A DNA stretch of 64,000 nt from JAJDXW01 sp965243335. Its GTDB lineage: Bacteria; Pseudomonadota; Gammaproteobacteria; HK1. Positions 51,420-60,327 of the stretch are shown here, piece after piece (position 1 is the first letter of the stretch; every line of letters starts with the position of its first letter). Made by a program: the position numbers and the translations under genes. The notes beneath the pieces were generated by a model. That model did no database searches. It had not been told where the DNA came from and saw nothing but the letters and a program-made list of their open reading frames with translations. The stretch covers positions 3,658,001-3,722,000 of the forward strand of contig OZ251545.1 in the NCBI GenBank assembly GCA_965243335.1. Reading direction: 5' to 3'.

Positions 51420-52967
51420 ATGTCCAGGTCCCTCTACCTGATCGCCCCGAAGTCCACGGTTCCCAACCACTACGGGGCCGACTTCATCGAGTACTGGGGG
51501 TTCTCCTCGGTCCAATGGATGGCGGACGTGACCCTCACCACCCTCGCCGCGCTGGCCCCGCCCGACTTCACGGTGCGGCTCTGTGACGAGGCCATCTCGC
51601 CGATCGACTTCGACACGTCGGCGGACTTCATCGGGCTCACCGGCAAGATCACCCAGCGCGAGCGGATGATCGAGGTCGGCGCGGAGTTCCGCCGCCGGGG
51701 GAAGACGGTGCTGATCGGCGGCCCCAGCGCGTCGCTCTCGCCCGACCCTTTCCGCCACGCCTGCGACGTGCTGGTGCGGGGCGAGATCGAGGAGATCGCC
51801 CCCGAGCTGTTCTCGGACCTCCGGAGCGGCCGATGGCGGGAGGAGTACGACGGCGGGCGCCCGGACCTCGCCTCGTCGCCGATCCCGCAATGGAGCCTCT
51901 ACCCCAACCATCGGGCCGTCGTCGGCGCCCTCCAGACCTCGCGCGGGTGCCCCTTCGACTGCGAGTTCTGCGACGTCATCCCCTATCTCGGCCGCAAGCA
52001 GCGGCACAAGCCGATCGGGAACGTCCTCGCCGAGCTCGACGTCCTCTACGGCCACGGGTACCGGGAGGTGTTCCTGACCGACGACAACTTCACCGTGTAC
52101 CGCCGCCGGGCGAAGGAGGTGGTCGACGCGCTCCGGGGCTGGAACGAGCGGCCGGACCGCGAGCCGGTGTTCTTCACCACCCAGGCGTCGATCGACGCGG
52201 CGCGTGACGAGGAGCTGCTCGGGATGTGCGCCGGGGCGGGCCTGAACCAGGTGTTCATCGGGATCGAGACCCCGAACGAAGCCGCCCTGCGGGAGGCCAA
52301 CAAGCGCCAGAACCTGCTGGACGGCCCCATCGGCCAGATCGAGAAGTTCCTCGGGCACGGCATCATGGTGCGGAGCGGCATGATGGTGGGCTTCGACGCG
52401 GACGGCCCGGACGTGTTCGAGCGGCAGTTCGAGTTCGCGATGGCGACCCCGATCCCCAACTTCTCCGTCGGGGCGGTGGTGGCCCCGGAGGCGACCCCTC
52501 TCCATGCCCGGATGCGGAAGAGCGGACGGCTGATCGAGGGCGCCAACGAGACGGCGGCCGTGCCGTGGGAGACGAACATCGCGCCGATCGGCATGACCCG
52601 CGAGCAGCTCTCGATCGGCATGAAGTGGCTGGCCAACCGGCTGTACTGCCCGGAGTTCTTCGGCGAGCGGCTGCTGCGCCTCATCCGCGGGATCGAGCCC
52701 CCGGCGATCGTGCGCCGCCCGCGCGGGTGGAGCGAGGGGATGCGCGCCCGCGAGCACCTGTTCTCGATGCTGATGAAGCGGTTCCTGAAGTCGGACGAGG
52801 CGTCGAAGGAGATGGCCGTCCGGGTCGGGCAGGCGCTCTCCGCCAAGCCCGAGGCCGGCCCCTACGCCGCCGCCGCCATGTACGAGTACGTGCAGGTCCG
52901 CTGCCTGTACGACCGCACCGGCTACTGGGAGCCCCGTCTCGCCGGGCTCGCCGCGCCCGCGTTCTGA
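51420..52967 (+). CDS. B12-binding-domain radical SAM protein (candidate RiPP maturase)
   Basis: A 515-aa class B-type radical SAM enzyme. The N-terminal cobalamin-binding-like domain covers about residues 1-150 (FIGLTGKITQRERMIEVGAE, then GKTVLIGGPSASLSP). The radical SAM core begins with the cluster motif C177-C181-C184 in RGCPFDCEFCDVIP, followed by EVFLTDDNFTVYRRRAKEV and a GIETPNEAAL segment. In RiPP pathways such as polytheonamide, related enzymes methylate unactivated carbons. It is the only candidate core-modifying enzyme of its kind here and directly follows the NHLP precursor. The ATG at 51420 has a GAGG Shine-Dalgarno. Confidence 0.87.
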   Translation: MSRSLYLIAPKSTVPNHYGADFIEYWGFSSVQWMADVTLTTLAALAPPDFTVRLCDEAISPIDFDTSADFIGLTGKITQRERMIEVGAEFRRRGKTVLIGGPSASLSPDPFRHACDVLVRGEIEEIAPELFSDLRSGRWREEYDGGRPDLASSPIPQWSLYPNHRAVVGALQTSRGCPFDCEFCDVIPYLGRKQRHKPIGNVLAELDVLYGHGYREVFLTDDNFTVYRRRAKEVVDALRGWNERPDREPVFFTTQASIDAARDEELLGMCAGAGLNQVFIGIETPNEAALREANKRQNLLDGPIGQIEKFLGHGIMVRSGMMVGFDADGPDVFERQFEFAMATPIPNFSVGAVVAPEATPLHARMRKSGRLIEGANETAAVPWETNIAPIGMTREQLSIGMKWLANRLYCPEFFGERLLRLIRGIEPPAIVRRPRGWSEGMRAREHLFSMLMKRFLKSDEASKEMAVRVGQALSAKPEAGPYAAAAMYEYVQVRCLYDRTGYWEPRLAGLAAPAF

Positions 52968-53699
52968 CGGGCGCGCCGCCCGTCGGCCCGCAGCTCCGGA
53001 CGACTCGATCGCCCGCTCTGTCGGACTGCCGTACCGGGATATCCTGAAGCGGATACGGGCGCGGCATCGCGGCGGCCGGGCTTCGATCATGACCTCCGTT
53101 CCTGCGCCCGGGACGCCAGGCGGAAGGGCATGGCGTTGCCATGCCGAAGGCTGTATTCGAGGCGGCGGAGCCCCGCAAGCGCACGGAGGCCCGTGTGCTG
53201 TTCGTAACGTATTGATATAGGAAGAGTAGAGAGGAAGGCGAGATATTTTTTACCCCACGGGGACGGCGTTGGTCCACGGTTTGGGGTCGGTTCGAGGGGC
53301 CTTTGGGAAGATTTCACCCCACGGCAAGGGGTTCGCGGGTCGTACCCGGGCACACCCTCCCCGGGTACGCCGGCGTCTCGCCGGCACACGAAGGGGCGAA
53401 GCGCCTGTGAGAACCAACATGCCGGCGGGACGCCGGCGTACCCAGGGCGTTCGCCATTGGCGAAAATCCCCACCGCGCACATGCCTCGCGGCCCGATCCT
53501 TGATCCGGCCGCGGTGACTGGCTACGGTTGCCCGGGCCGAGGAGCGGCGGAGCGCGATCGAGGGTCCGGGAGATCCGGGCCGAAACGCGAGGAGAAGGCC
53601 CGTCCGTCCCGGGGCGTGCTCGGCAGGCCCCGCACACCCGGCGCCGGAGAGGCGGCTTCGAGCCCCGCGGCCGCCACGAACCCGAGGAGAAGTACGACC
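52968..53699. other. Intergenic region carrying the dispersed repeat
   Basis: This 732-bp spacer contains the inverted copy of the dispersed repeat (53190-53485) and GC-rich sequence on either side. No gene is supportable. The downstream part just before 53700 supplies the hyuA Shine-Dalgarno (GAGGAG). Confidence 0.5.
53190..53485 (-). repeat. Full copy of the ~290-bp dispersed repeat, inverted
   Basis: The reverse complement matches 6722-7010 block by block: 'cgaggcatgtgcg', 'cgccaatggcgaacgccc', 'gggtacgccggcgtcccgcc', the inverted 'cgccggcgtaccc', 'gggtacgacccgc', 'tgaaatcttcccaaaggccc', 'cctcgaaccgaccccaaacc', 'ccgtggggtaaaaaatatc' and 'tatatcaatacgttacgaac'. It lies just downstream of the RiPP cluster and before hyuA. 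Confidence 0.8.
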
Positions 53700-55805
53700 A
53701 TGGCTCGCTATCGCGTCGGTGTCGACATCGGCGGAACGTTTACCGACATCGTGTTCCTCGACGCGGAGGGCCGGGTCCACACCCGCAAGGTCTCCTCGAG
53801 CGTCGAGGACTACGCGCAGGCGATCGCCCGCGGTCTCCGCCAGGTGTTCGACGAGACCTCCCTCGCCGGCGCGGACGTGTCCGAGGTCCGCCACGGGGCC
53901 ACCGTGGCGTCCAACGCGATCCTCGAGAACAAGGGGGCGCTCACCGGCCTCATCACGACGCGCGGCTTCCGCGACGTGCTCGAGCTCCGGAACCTCCGCA
54001 TGCCGCGCCTGTACGACCTCGCGTGGGAGAAGCCGCCGGAGCTGGTCGAGCGCTATCTCCGGGTGGAGGTGGACGAGCGGATCGACGCGCGCGGGGAGGT
54101 CGTCCGCCCCCTCGCGCGCGAGGACGCCGAAGCGGCGGTGGACCGCCTCGTCGCCGAGGGGGTCGAGGCGATCGCGGTATGCCTGCTCAACTCCTTCGAG
54201 AACCCCGCCCACGAGCTGCTGGTGCAGGAAGTGCTCGCGGAGCGGGCGCCCCATCTCGTCTCGTGCATCAGCTACGAGGTGCTGCCGGAGGTCAAGGAGT
54301 ACGAGCGGACCTCGACCACCGTGGTCAACGCCTACGTGATGCCGACGGTGGCCCGCTACCTGGAATCGCTCCGCCGCGAGCTGGAGGCGGCGGCGGTCTC
54401 CGCGCCGGTGATGCTCATGCAGTCGAACGGCGGGCTCACCACCGTCGAGGACGCCATCCGCCTGCCCTGCAACATCATCGAATCCGGGCCGGCCGGCGGG
54501 GTGGTCGGCGCCCAGGCCCTCGCGCGCAAGGTGGGGCTGCCGGACGTGATCACCTTCGACATGGGCGGGACCACCGCCAAGGCGTCGCTGGTCGAGGGCG
54601 GGGAGTTCACCCGCTCGCTCGAGTACAGCGTCGGCGGCGGGATCATGCAGGGGTCGCGGCTCCTTACCGGGTCGGGCTACCTCATCAAGGTGCCGGCCAT
54701 CGACCTCGCGGAGGTCGGGGCGGGCGGGGGCTCCATCGTCCGGGTCGATGCGGGCGGCTCCATGCAGTGCGGGCCGGAGAGCGCGGGGGCGGCGCCGGGT
54801 CCGGCCTGCTACGACCAGGGCGGCGAAGACCCGACGATCACCGACGCGAACGTGATCCTCGGCTACCTCAACCCGACTCACCTGGTGGGCGGCGAGCTCG
54901 CGATCGATGCCGAACGCGCCCGGAGGGTCTTCGAGGAGCGGGTCGCGCGCCCCCTCGGCCTCGACCTCGCCCACGCCGCCTACGGCGCCCACCGGATCGC
55001 AGCCTCCAACATGATCCGGGCCATCCGCTCGGTGTCGAGCGAGCGCGGGCGCGACCCGCGGCGCTATGCGATGTTCGCGTTCGGCGGCAACGGCCCGCTC
55101 TTCGCGGCCACGATGGCGGCGGCACTCCACATGAAGCGCATCCTCGTCCCGCCGGCGCCGGGGCTCTTCTCCGCCTTCGGCCTGCTCTACGCGGACGTCG
55201 AGCACCACTACTCGCGGACGTTCCGCCGGGTGCTGACGGAGGCGGACCCGGGCGAGATCGACCGCGCATGGCGCGCGCTGGAGGACGAGGGCCGCGCGCA
55301 GTTGGAGCGCGAGGGGTTCCCGGCGGAGCGGATGCGGTTCCGGCGCACCGCGAACCTGCACTACAAGGGGCAGATCTACGAGCTCGACGTGGCCGCCCCG
55401 CCGACCCCGGCGAACGGGCCGGTGGACCGGGCGTGGCTCGAACGGCTCGCCGAGGCGTTCGGGGAGGAGCACGAGCGCACCTACGGCCACCGGGCGGGGC
55501 CGGAGGAGCCGGTCGAGCTCGTGAACATGGTGCTGGTGGCGGAGGGCCTCCCGGACGCGCCGGTGGTCCCCGACACGCTTCACCTGGACCGGTCCGAGGG
55601 AGGGGAGGGGCCGGGAGGCGGCTCGCGGCCCGCCTACTTCGGCCCCGAGGCGGGCTGGACGGAGACCCCCGTGGTGCGCCGCTCCGACCTCGCGGCGGGC
55701 GCGGCCGGCCCGCTCATCGTCGAGGAGTACGACGCCACCTGCCTCGTGCCCCCAGGCGCCCGCGCCTCCCTCGACGACTACGGCAGCATCGTCATCGACC
55801 TCTGA
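53700..55805 (+). CDS. hyuA: Hydantoinase A / oxoprolinase family protein
   Basis: A 701-aa HyuA-type ATPase subunit. Residues 5-20 carry the ASKHA phosphate loop VGVDIGGTFTDIVFLD; further motifs are RHGATVASNAILENKGA, GPAGGVVGAQALA, TFDMGGTTAKASLVEGGEF and GAGGGSIVRVDAGGSMQCGP. It hydrolyses ATP to drive ring opening with HyuB. The partner hyuB is 14.8 kb upstream, on the other side of the RiPP cluster. The ATG at 53700 follows GAGGAGAAGTACGACC. Confidence 0.9.
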   Translation: MARYRVGVDIGGTFTDIVFLDAEGRVHTRKVSSSVEDYAQAIARGLRQVFDETSLAGADVSEVRHGATVASNAILENKGALTGLITTRGFRDVLELRNLRMPRLYDLAWEKPPELVERYLRVEVDERIDARGEVVRPLAREDAEAAVDRLVAEGVEAIAVCLLNSFENPAHELLVQEVLAERAPHLVSCISYEVLPEVKEYERTSTTVVNAYVMPTVARYLESLRRELEAAAVSAPVMLMQSNGGLTTVEDAIRLPCNIIESGPAGGVVGAQALARKVGLPDVITFDMGGTTAKASLVEGGEFTRSLEYSVGGGIMQGSRLLTGSGYLIKVPAIDLAEVGAGGGSIVRVDAGGSMQCGPESAGAAPGPACYDQGGEDPTITDANVILGYLNPTHLVGGELAIDAERARRVFEERVARPLGLDLAHAAYGAHRIAASNMIRAIRSVSSERGRDPRRYAMFAFGGNGPLFAATMAAALHMKRILVPPAPGLFSAFGLLYADVEHHYSRTFRRVLTEADPGEIDRAWRALEDEGRAQLEREGFPAERMRFRRTANLHYKGQIYELDVAAPPTPANGPVDRAWLERLAEAFGEEHERTYGHRAGPEEPVELVNMVLVAEGLPDAPVVPDTLHLDRSEGGEGPGGGSRPAYFGPEAGWTETPVVRRSDLAAGAAGPLIVEEYDATCLVPPGARASLDDYGSIVIDL

Positions 55806-55924
55806 CCGGGCGCCTGCGCCCGCCACCCCGGCGCCCCCGACATCTGTTTCCCTTCCCGTAGATCGGAAGACATCGGCGCTTCGAGGGCTTGGCTGGGACG
55901 TGCTGGTCGTTCGGGAGTGCGAGG

Positions 55925-56030
55925 CGGGGTGAGATATTTTTACCCCACGGGGATGGCGTTCTTCCAGGGTTTGGGGTCGGTTCGAGGGGCTTTTGGGCGG
56001 ATTTCACCCCACGGCGGCGGGGGCTGCGGG
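55925..56030 (-). repeat. Partial copy of the dispersed repeat
   Basis: The stretch 'ggtgagatatttttacccca', 'cggggatggcgttcttccag', 'ggtttggggtcggttcgagg', 'ggcttttgggcggatttcac' and 'cccacggc' matches the central and A/T-rich blocks of the element at 53190-53485, in the same orientation. The outer palindromic arms are absent. Confidence 0.7.
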
Positions 56031-56050
56031 TCCTTGCCGTGGAGAGGTCG

Positions 56051-57160
56051 TCACGCATCGCGCGGGCGGCGGAACCGGTCGAGCAGCTCGCGACCGGTGT
56101 CGCAGTCCAGGATCCAGTCGCCCACCTGGAGGAGCTCCTCGACCCCGGCGGCCTCGGCCATGTAGCCCGCAAGCTGCGCAGCCGTCTCCGGGCCGAAGCG
56201 CCGTTCGGCCAGGCGGCGCAGCAGCTCACGCCGGCCTTCGGCTCGCCCCTGCGCGATGCCCTGTTCCCGTCCCTGCGTGATACCTTGCTCCCGCCCTTGC
56301 GCGATGCCCTGCTCCCGGCCTCGCTCCATCACCCGGGCCTCCCACTCCATCGCCCGGGCGTCCATCAACGTCGGCATCTCCGCTCCTCCCCGTTTCCTTT
56401 CCAAGGCCCGCTCGAACTCCGGGAACGACGCCAAGCCCTCGCCCCCGTGCGGCGAACGCGAATCCCTCACCCGCGCATGATACCCCTCGCGCAGCCCCCT
56501 CTCCTCCTCCCCGCCGTAGCGCTCGAACGCCGCCCGCAGCCTCCCCGGCAGGGTCTCCGCCGGACCGGTCTCCAGGCCGATCAGCGTCGTCAGCCGGTTG
56601 TCGGGAGGCAGCCCGGCGCCGCGGCCCGCCAGCTCGCGCAGGTCGAGCGCCACGTAGGTCCGGGTCCGGTTGCCGGCCCAGCCCGACCCGGCCGGCGCTT
56701 CGACCACCGGCCCCGCCCGCGCGTCCGCCGCCGTCCACGGCCGGTCGCCGTTGTGCACCACCACGGCCAGCACCGGGGGTTCGCGCCCTTCGGCCCGGAG
56801 CGTGCCGTTGTTGCGCTGGTGGCGTTGCAGCAGATACAGGTACTCGTGCATCCGCCAGGCCATGTCCGGGTCCACCGCCGACTGGAACTCGAACATGACG
56901 AGCAGATAGGGCCGCGCGCCGTTGGCCAGGGGCGGCGTGGCGAGCGGGCTCGCGGCGTCGAACTCCACACGCCAGAGCATGTCGCCGATCCGGCTGTGAA
57001 GGTCCGGGCCGACGTACTCCGCGTTCATCCGGGTCAGGGTGGAGAAGTCCAGCTCGGCGCTCCCGCGGGGGATGGCGAAGCCGCACAGGGCGTCCTCGAC
57101 CATGCGCGGTTGGGAGAAGAGCAGCTTGCAGGCGCGGTCCTGGCGGGCCATGCGGCGCAT
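56051..57160 (-). CDS. Rpn/YhgA-type PD-(D/E)XK nuclease or transposase-like protein
   Basis: A 369-aa protein of the Rpn (recombination-promoting nuclease) family. The nuclease core includes EFDAASPLATPPLANGARPY, then LLVMFEFQSAVDPDMAWRMH and EYLYLLQRHQRNN, with the D, E and Q motif of the PD-(D/E)XK fold. Toward the C-terminus it has a characteristic repeated GREQGIAQ/GREQGITQ stretch, coded by three or four 24-nt direct repeats (about 56247-56325). Rpn proteins promote DNA exchange and are often lineage-expanded. The exact start (57160 or 57151) is uncertain. Confidence 0.8.
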   Translation of the reverse strand: MRRMARQDRACKLLFSQPRMVEDALCGFAIPRGSAELDFSTLTRMNAEYVGPDLHSRIGDMLWRVEFDAASPLATPPLANGARPYLLVMFEFQSAVDPDMAWRMHEYLYLLQRHQRNNGTLRAEGREPPVLAVVVHNGDRPWTAADARAGPVVEAPAGSGWAGNRTRTYVALDLRELAGRGAGLPPDNRLTTLIGLETGPAETLPGRLRAAFERYGGEEERGLREGYHARVRDSRSPHGGEGLASFPEFERALERKRGGAEMPTLMDARAMEWEARVMERGREQGIAQGREQGITQGREQGIAQGRAEGRRELLRRLAERRFGPETAAQLAGYMAEAAGVEELLQVGDWILDCDTGRELLDRFRRPRDA

Positions 57161-57375
57161 GATGAGGGAAGGCGCCGGCCGGGAATAGCCGCCTCCCTCC
57201 CGACGTGCGTAGGAAATCGTCTCGATCTTCGTGGGATTTCCGCCCGGTCCGCGGAGGAAACAGGCACGCGGCGGGGGTCGTAGAAGTCGTCGAAGAATCA
57301 GTGGTCCATGGCCAGCCTTCGGGCGTCTTCCGCGCTGGTCTCCGCTAGGCGCCGGGGCAGGAGTCTACCCGCTCG

Positions 57376-58254
57376 TCAGGGGGAGGGCCGGTCGCGGCGC
57401 GCCTCGTGGCGCACCATCCAGCTCGTCGCCGCGACGACCACCGCTCCGCCGAGCAGCACGTGGTTGGCGGGGACCTCGGCGAAGAACACGAACCCGAGCA
57501 GGGCCGCCCACCCGAGCTGCACGAACTCGAAAGGCTGGAGCGCGGTGAAGTCGGCGTGCTCGATGGCCCGGGTCAGCGAGTAGTGGGCGACCGCCCCGAC
57601 CGCGGCCATCACCACGAACCAGCCGAGGTGGGCGAGGGTCGGGGTGCGCCAGAAGACGATCGTCGGCACGAGGCCGAAGAGCGCCATCTGCACGTTGAGG
57701 TGGAACACGATGGACAGGGTGGAGTCGGTGCGCGCGATCGGCTTGACCATCATCTTGGCCGCGCCCTGCAGCACCGTGGCTCCGAGCACGATGAGGGCGC
57801 CGATCGAGATCGCCTCGACGCCGGGCCGCATCACGATCAGCACCCCCACGATCCCGAGCCCGATGGCCGTCCACCGCGCGATGCCGGGGCGTTCGCCGAA
57901 GAACAGCACCGCGCCGAGGGCGACGAAGACCGGTGTCACGAAGAGGAGGGCGGCGGCCGTCGCGAGGGGAATCAGGGTGAGGGCGTACACCCACGCGACC
58001 ATCCCCCCGAGGTGGGTGAGGCCCCGCAGCACGTTCAGGCCGAGCTGCCGGGTACGGAGCGCCTCCGGCCGGCGGAGAAAGAGCGGCAGCAGGATGATGA
58101 ACCCGAACAGGTTGCGGAAGAACATCGCCTCGACCGCCGGCAGGTCCATCGCCACGTTGCGCAGCATCACGTTCATCGACTGGAAGCACGGCAGCGACAG
58201 CATCAGCCATGCGATGCCGCGGAGGTTCCGTTGGTGGGCCGTGAATGGGTGCAT
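57376..58254 (-). CDS. EamA (DMT) family transporter
   Basis: A 292-aa inner-membrane transporter with two EamA repeats: hydrophobic segments include FRNLFGFIILLPLFLRR, GMVAWVYALTLIPLATAAAL, LFVTPVFVALGAVLFFGE, WTAIGLGIVGVLIVMRPG and LLGGAVVVAATSWMVRHE. The substrate is unknown. It is a different protein from the EamA at 40927. The ATG at 58254 is the family start. The 58255-58709 spacer that follows upstream has no supportable gene. Confidence 0.86.
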   Translation of the reverse strand: MHPFTAHQRNLRGIAWLMLSLPCFQSMNVMLRNVAMDLPAVEAMFFRNLFGFIILLPLFLRRPEALRTRQLGLNVLRGLTHLGGMVAWVYALTLIPLATAAALLFVTPVFVALGAVLFFGERPGIARWTAIGLGIVGVLIVMRPGVEAISIGALIVLGATVLQGAAKMMVKPIARTDSTLSIVFHLNVQMALFGLVPTIVFWRTPTLAHLGWFVVMAAVGAVAHYSLTRAIEHADFTALQPFEFVQLGWAALLGFVFFAEVPANHVLLGGAVVVAATSWMVRHEARRDRPSP

Positions 58255-58709
58255 GGTGGGGGCGGGGCGGGTCCGCGTGGCCGGGCGTTCCGTACCGGGG
58301 GGGCGTGGGACGGTCCGTGCGGGTCAATCCGGAGGGGGGCCGCCCCTCCGGCCGCCGCGTCTTCCGGGCTGGCTCAGGGCGCCGCAGCGCCGGTGCGCGG
58401 CGGCGTCATGCGCCCGGGTCGGGAGCAGCAGGGCGGAGGCCGGGCGGCTTCGTGACCAATCAGTACCGGCCAACTCGATTCCCGGCCGCGCACGAAACCC
58501 ACGCCGCAGGCTTCTCCCAGGAGTGCGTTCGTCTGACGGGCCGGCCTCGTACCCATCACCGACAGACGTTCATGGCGTTTCTCTCGTCAGGCCGGGCGGC
58601 TGGCCCGCGGTACCGCCGGAGCAGGCGTGTCAGCCAGCGACTACGGGGGTCGTCCGAGCCCCGTAGCCGGCCTCAGCCCCGGCTTCGGCCTCGGCGCCAG
58701 GTCGCGTCC
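58255..58709. other. Intergenic region, no gene seen
   Basis: This 455-bp GC-rich spacer lies upstream of the EamA gene and downstream of the GSAM-like gene. No conserved frame, repeat or clear promoter was found. Confidence 0.4.
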
Positions 58710-60080
58710 TCAGATCGCGTCCTCCGCCTTCAGCATCCGCAGCGACTCCCGGAGCGCGCCCGCCGTCTCCGCGAGCTCCGCCTCGCCGTGGGCGGCGGAG
58801 ATGACCCCGCCCGGCCAGCCGTTCACGTCCACCCCGTTCGACAGCATCGCGAGGCGCAGCCGGTCCGCGAGCCCGGGCGGGTTCGCCTTGAGCTCCCGGT
58901 AGTCGACCGAGAAGGGGTCGAAGCGGTCGGGGCGGAGGGAGCGCCCCTCCGGGTTCAGGAAGAGGTGGAAGCCGGAGAACGTGCCGTAGGCGGCCCAGGG
59001 CACGTCCTCCTCGATCAGGACTTCGTTGAGCGCGGCGCGGAGCCGTTCTCCGAAGCCGTTGGCCTGCGCGCAGGCGTCGCTCGACCCGACGATCCGGAGC
59101 ATCTCGGTCCCCGCCGCGGCGGACACCGGGTTCGCGTTGTACGTCCCTTGGTGGTTGATCTTCTCCTGCCCGTCGGCCGGCGCGGCCTCGAAGTCGAGGT
59201 GGTCGAGCAGGTCCTTCCGCCCGGCGAGGGCGCCGCCCGGCAGGCCGCCGGCCAGGATCTTGGCGAAGGTGGTGAGGTCGGGGGCGATCCCGAACTCGCC
59301 CTGGGCGCCGCCCGGCGACACCCGAAAGCCCGTCACCACCTCGTCGAAGATGAGCAGCGCCCCGTTCTCCGCGGTCGCCTCGCGCAGCGCTTCGAGGAAC
59401 GCGGGCCGGAGGGGGATGAGCCCGAACGACGCGCCGGTCGGCTCCAGGATGGCGGCCGCGACGTCCGGGTCGCCCGCGAACGCCTCGCGCATCGCGGCCT
59501 CGTCGCCGGGGTCGAGCAGGAGCACGCTGCCCGCGACGTCGTCGAGGACCCCCGGGGTCGCCGTTCCGTCGAAGTGCGAGGTGTACCCCGACGCCATGTG
59601 GTCGTGCCAGCCGTGGAAATGGGTCCGGAAGCGCACCACCTTGCGCCGCCCGGTGGCGGCGCGCGCGATGCGGAGGGCGAGATGGGTGGCTTCGGTCCCG
59701 GACGAAGTGAACCGGACCCGCTCCGCGGACGGGACCAGCGCCTTGACCGCCTGCGCCCACCGCACCTCGCCCTCGTGGCTCGATCCGAAGTGGGTCCCGC
59801 GGGCGAGGGCGTCGGCGACGGCGCGGTCGATCTCGGGCCGGTGGTGGCCGAGCAGCAGGGCGCCGTGCCCGCCGAAGTAGTCGATGTACTCGTTGCCGTC
59901 CACGTCCCACTTGCGCGGCCCCTCCGCGCGGTCCACGTAGATCGTGTAGGGGTCGATCCTGCGGCTGTCGTGGGTGATCCCGCTCGGGAAGAGGTCCCGG
60001 GCTTCCTTCGCCAGCTCGGCGGAGCGGCGGGTACGCTCGCGGTAGGCGGCCTCGATGCGGGAATTGCTGAGAGCTTCCAT
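58710..60080 (-). CDS. Glutamate-1-semialdehyde aminotransferase-like class III transaminase
   Basis: A 456-aa PLP-dependent class III enzyme of the HemL-like group. It shows DLFPSGITHDSRRIDPYTIY, DVDGNEYIDYFGGHGALLLG with HRPEIDRAV, the FTSSGTEATHLALRIARAAT block, LLIFDEVVTGFRVSPGG and the PLP lysine in TTFAKILAGGLPGGA. HemL proper converts glutamate-1-semialdehyde to aminolevulinate; relatives such as this act on other amino-keto substrates, and the neighbouring class II aldolase hints at catabolism rather than heme synthesis. The ATG at 60080 has GGAGACC upstream. Confidence 0.85.
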   Translation of the reverse strand: MEALSNSRIEAAYRERTRRSAELAKEARDLFPSGITHDSRRIDPYTIYVDRAEGPRKWDVDGNEYIDYFGGHGALLLGHHRPEIDRAVADALARGTHFGSSHEGEVRWAQAVKALVPSAERVRFTSSGTEATHLALRIARAATGRRKVVRFRTHFHGWHDHMASGYTSHFDGTATPGVLDDVAGSVLLLDPGDEAAMREAFAGDPDVAAAILEPTGASFGLIPLRPAFLEALREATAENGALLIFDEVVTGFRVSPGGAQGEFGIAPDLTTFAKILAGGLPGGALAGRKDLLDHLDFEAAPADGQEKINHQGTYNANPVSAAAGTEMLRIVGSSDACAQANGFGERLRAALNEVLIEEDVPWAAYGTFSGFHLFLNPEGRSLRPDRFDPFSVDYRELKANPPGLADRLRLAMLSNGVDVNGWPGGVISAAHGEAELAETAGALRESLRMLKAEDAI

Positions 60081-60327
60081 GGGCAGGTCTCCGTGTTCAG
60101 GGCCGGGCCGGGTGGGCTCCGGCTGGTTGGCCGGCGGCTTGCTCGGGCCGCCGGTCAAGGGTGGTGGACGGGTTGGCCGGCGGGCGGCGCCCGCCGCAAG
60201 GCGCTGAAGGCGCGGCGACGAGTCGACCCCGGGGCGCATCCGCGCGGTCGAAGCGCTCTGAAGGAGTACGGCCCGCCGCCGGGAACGGATCGGCGTCCGC
60301 GACGGCACGCCGGTGAGATGTTGCAGG

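Noticed and set aside
51290..51586. Small ORF (GTG start) after the NHLP precursor
   Set aside because: It starts inside the decayed repeat and its body overlaps the radical SAM gene in another frame; no family or ribosome site supports it.
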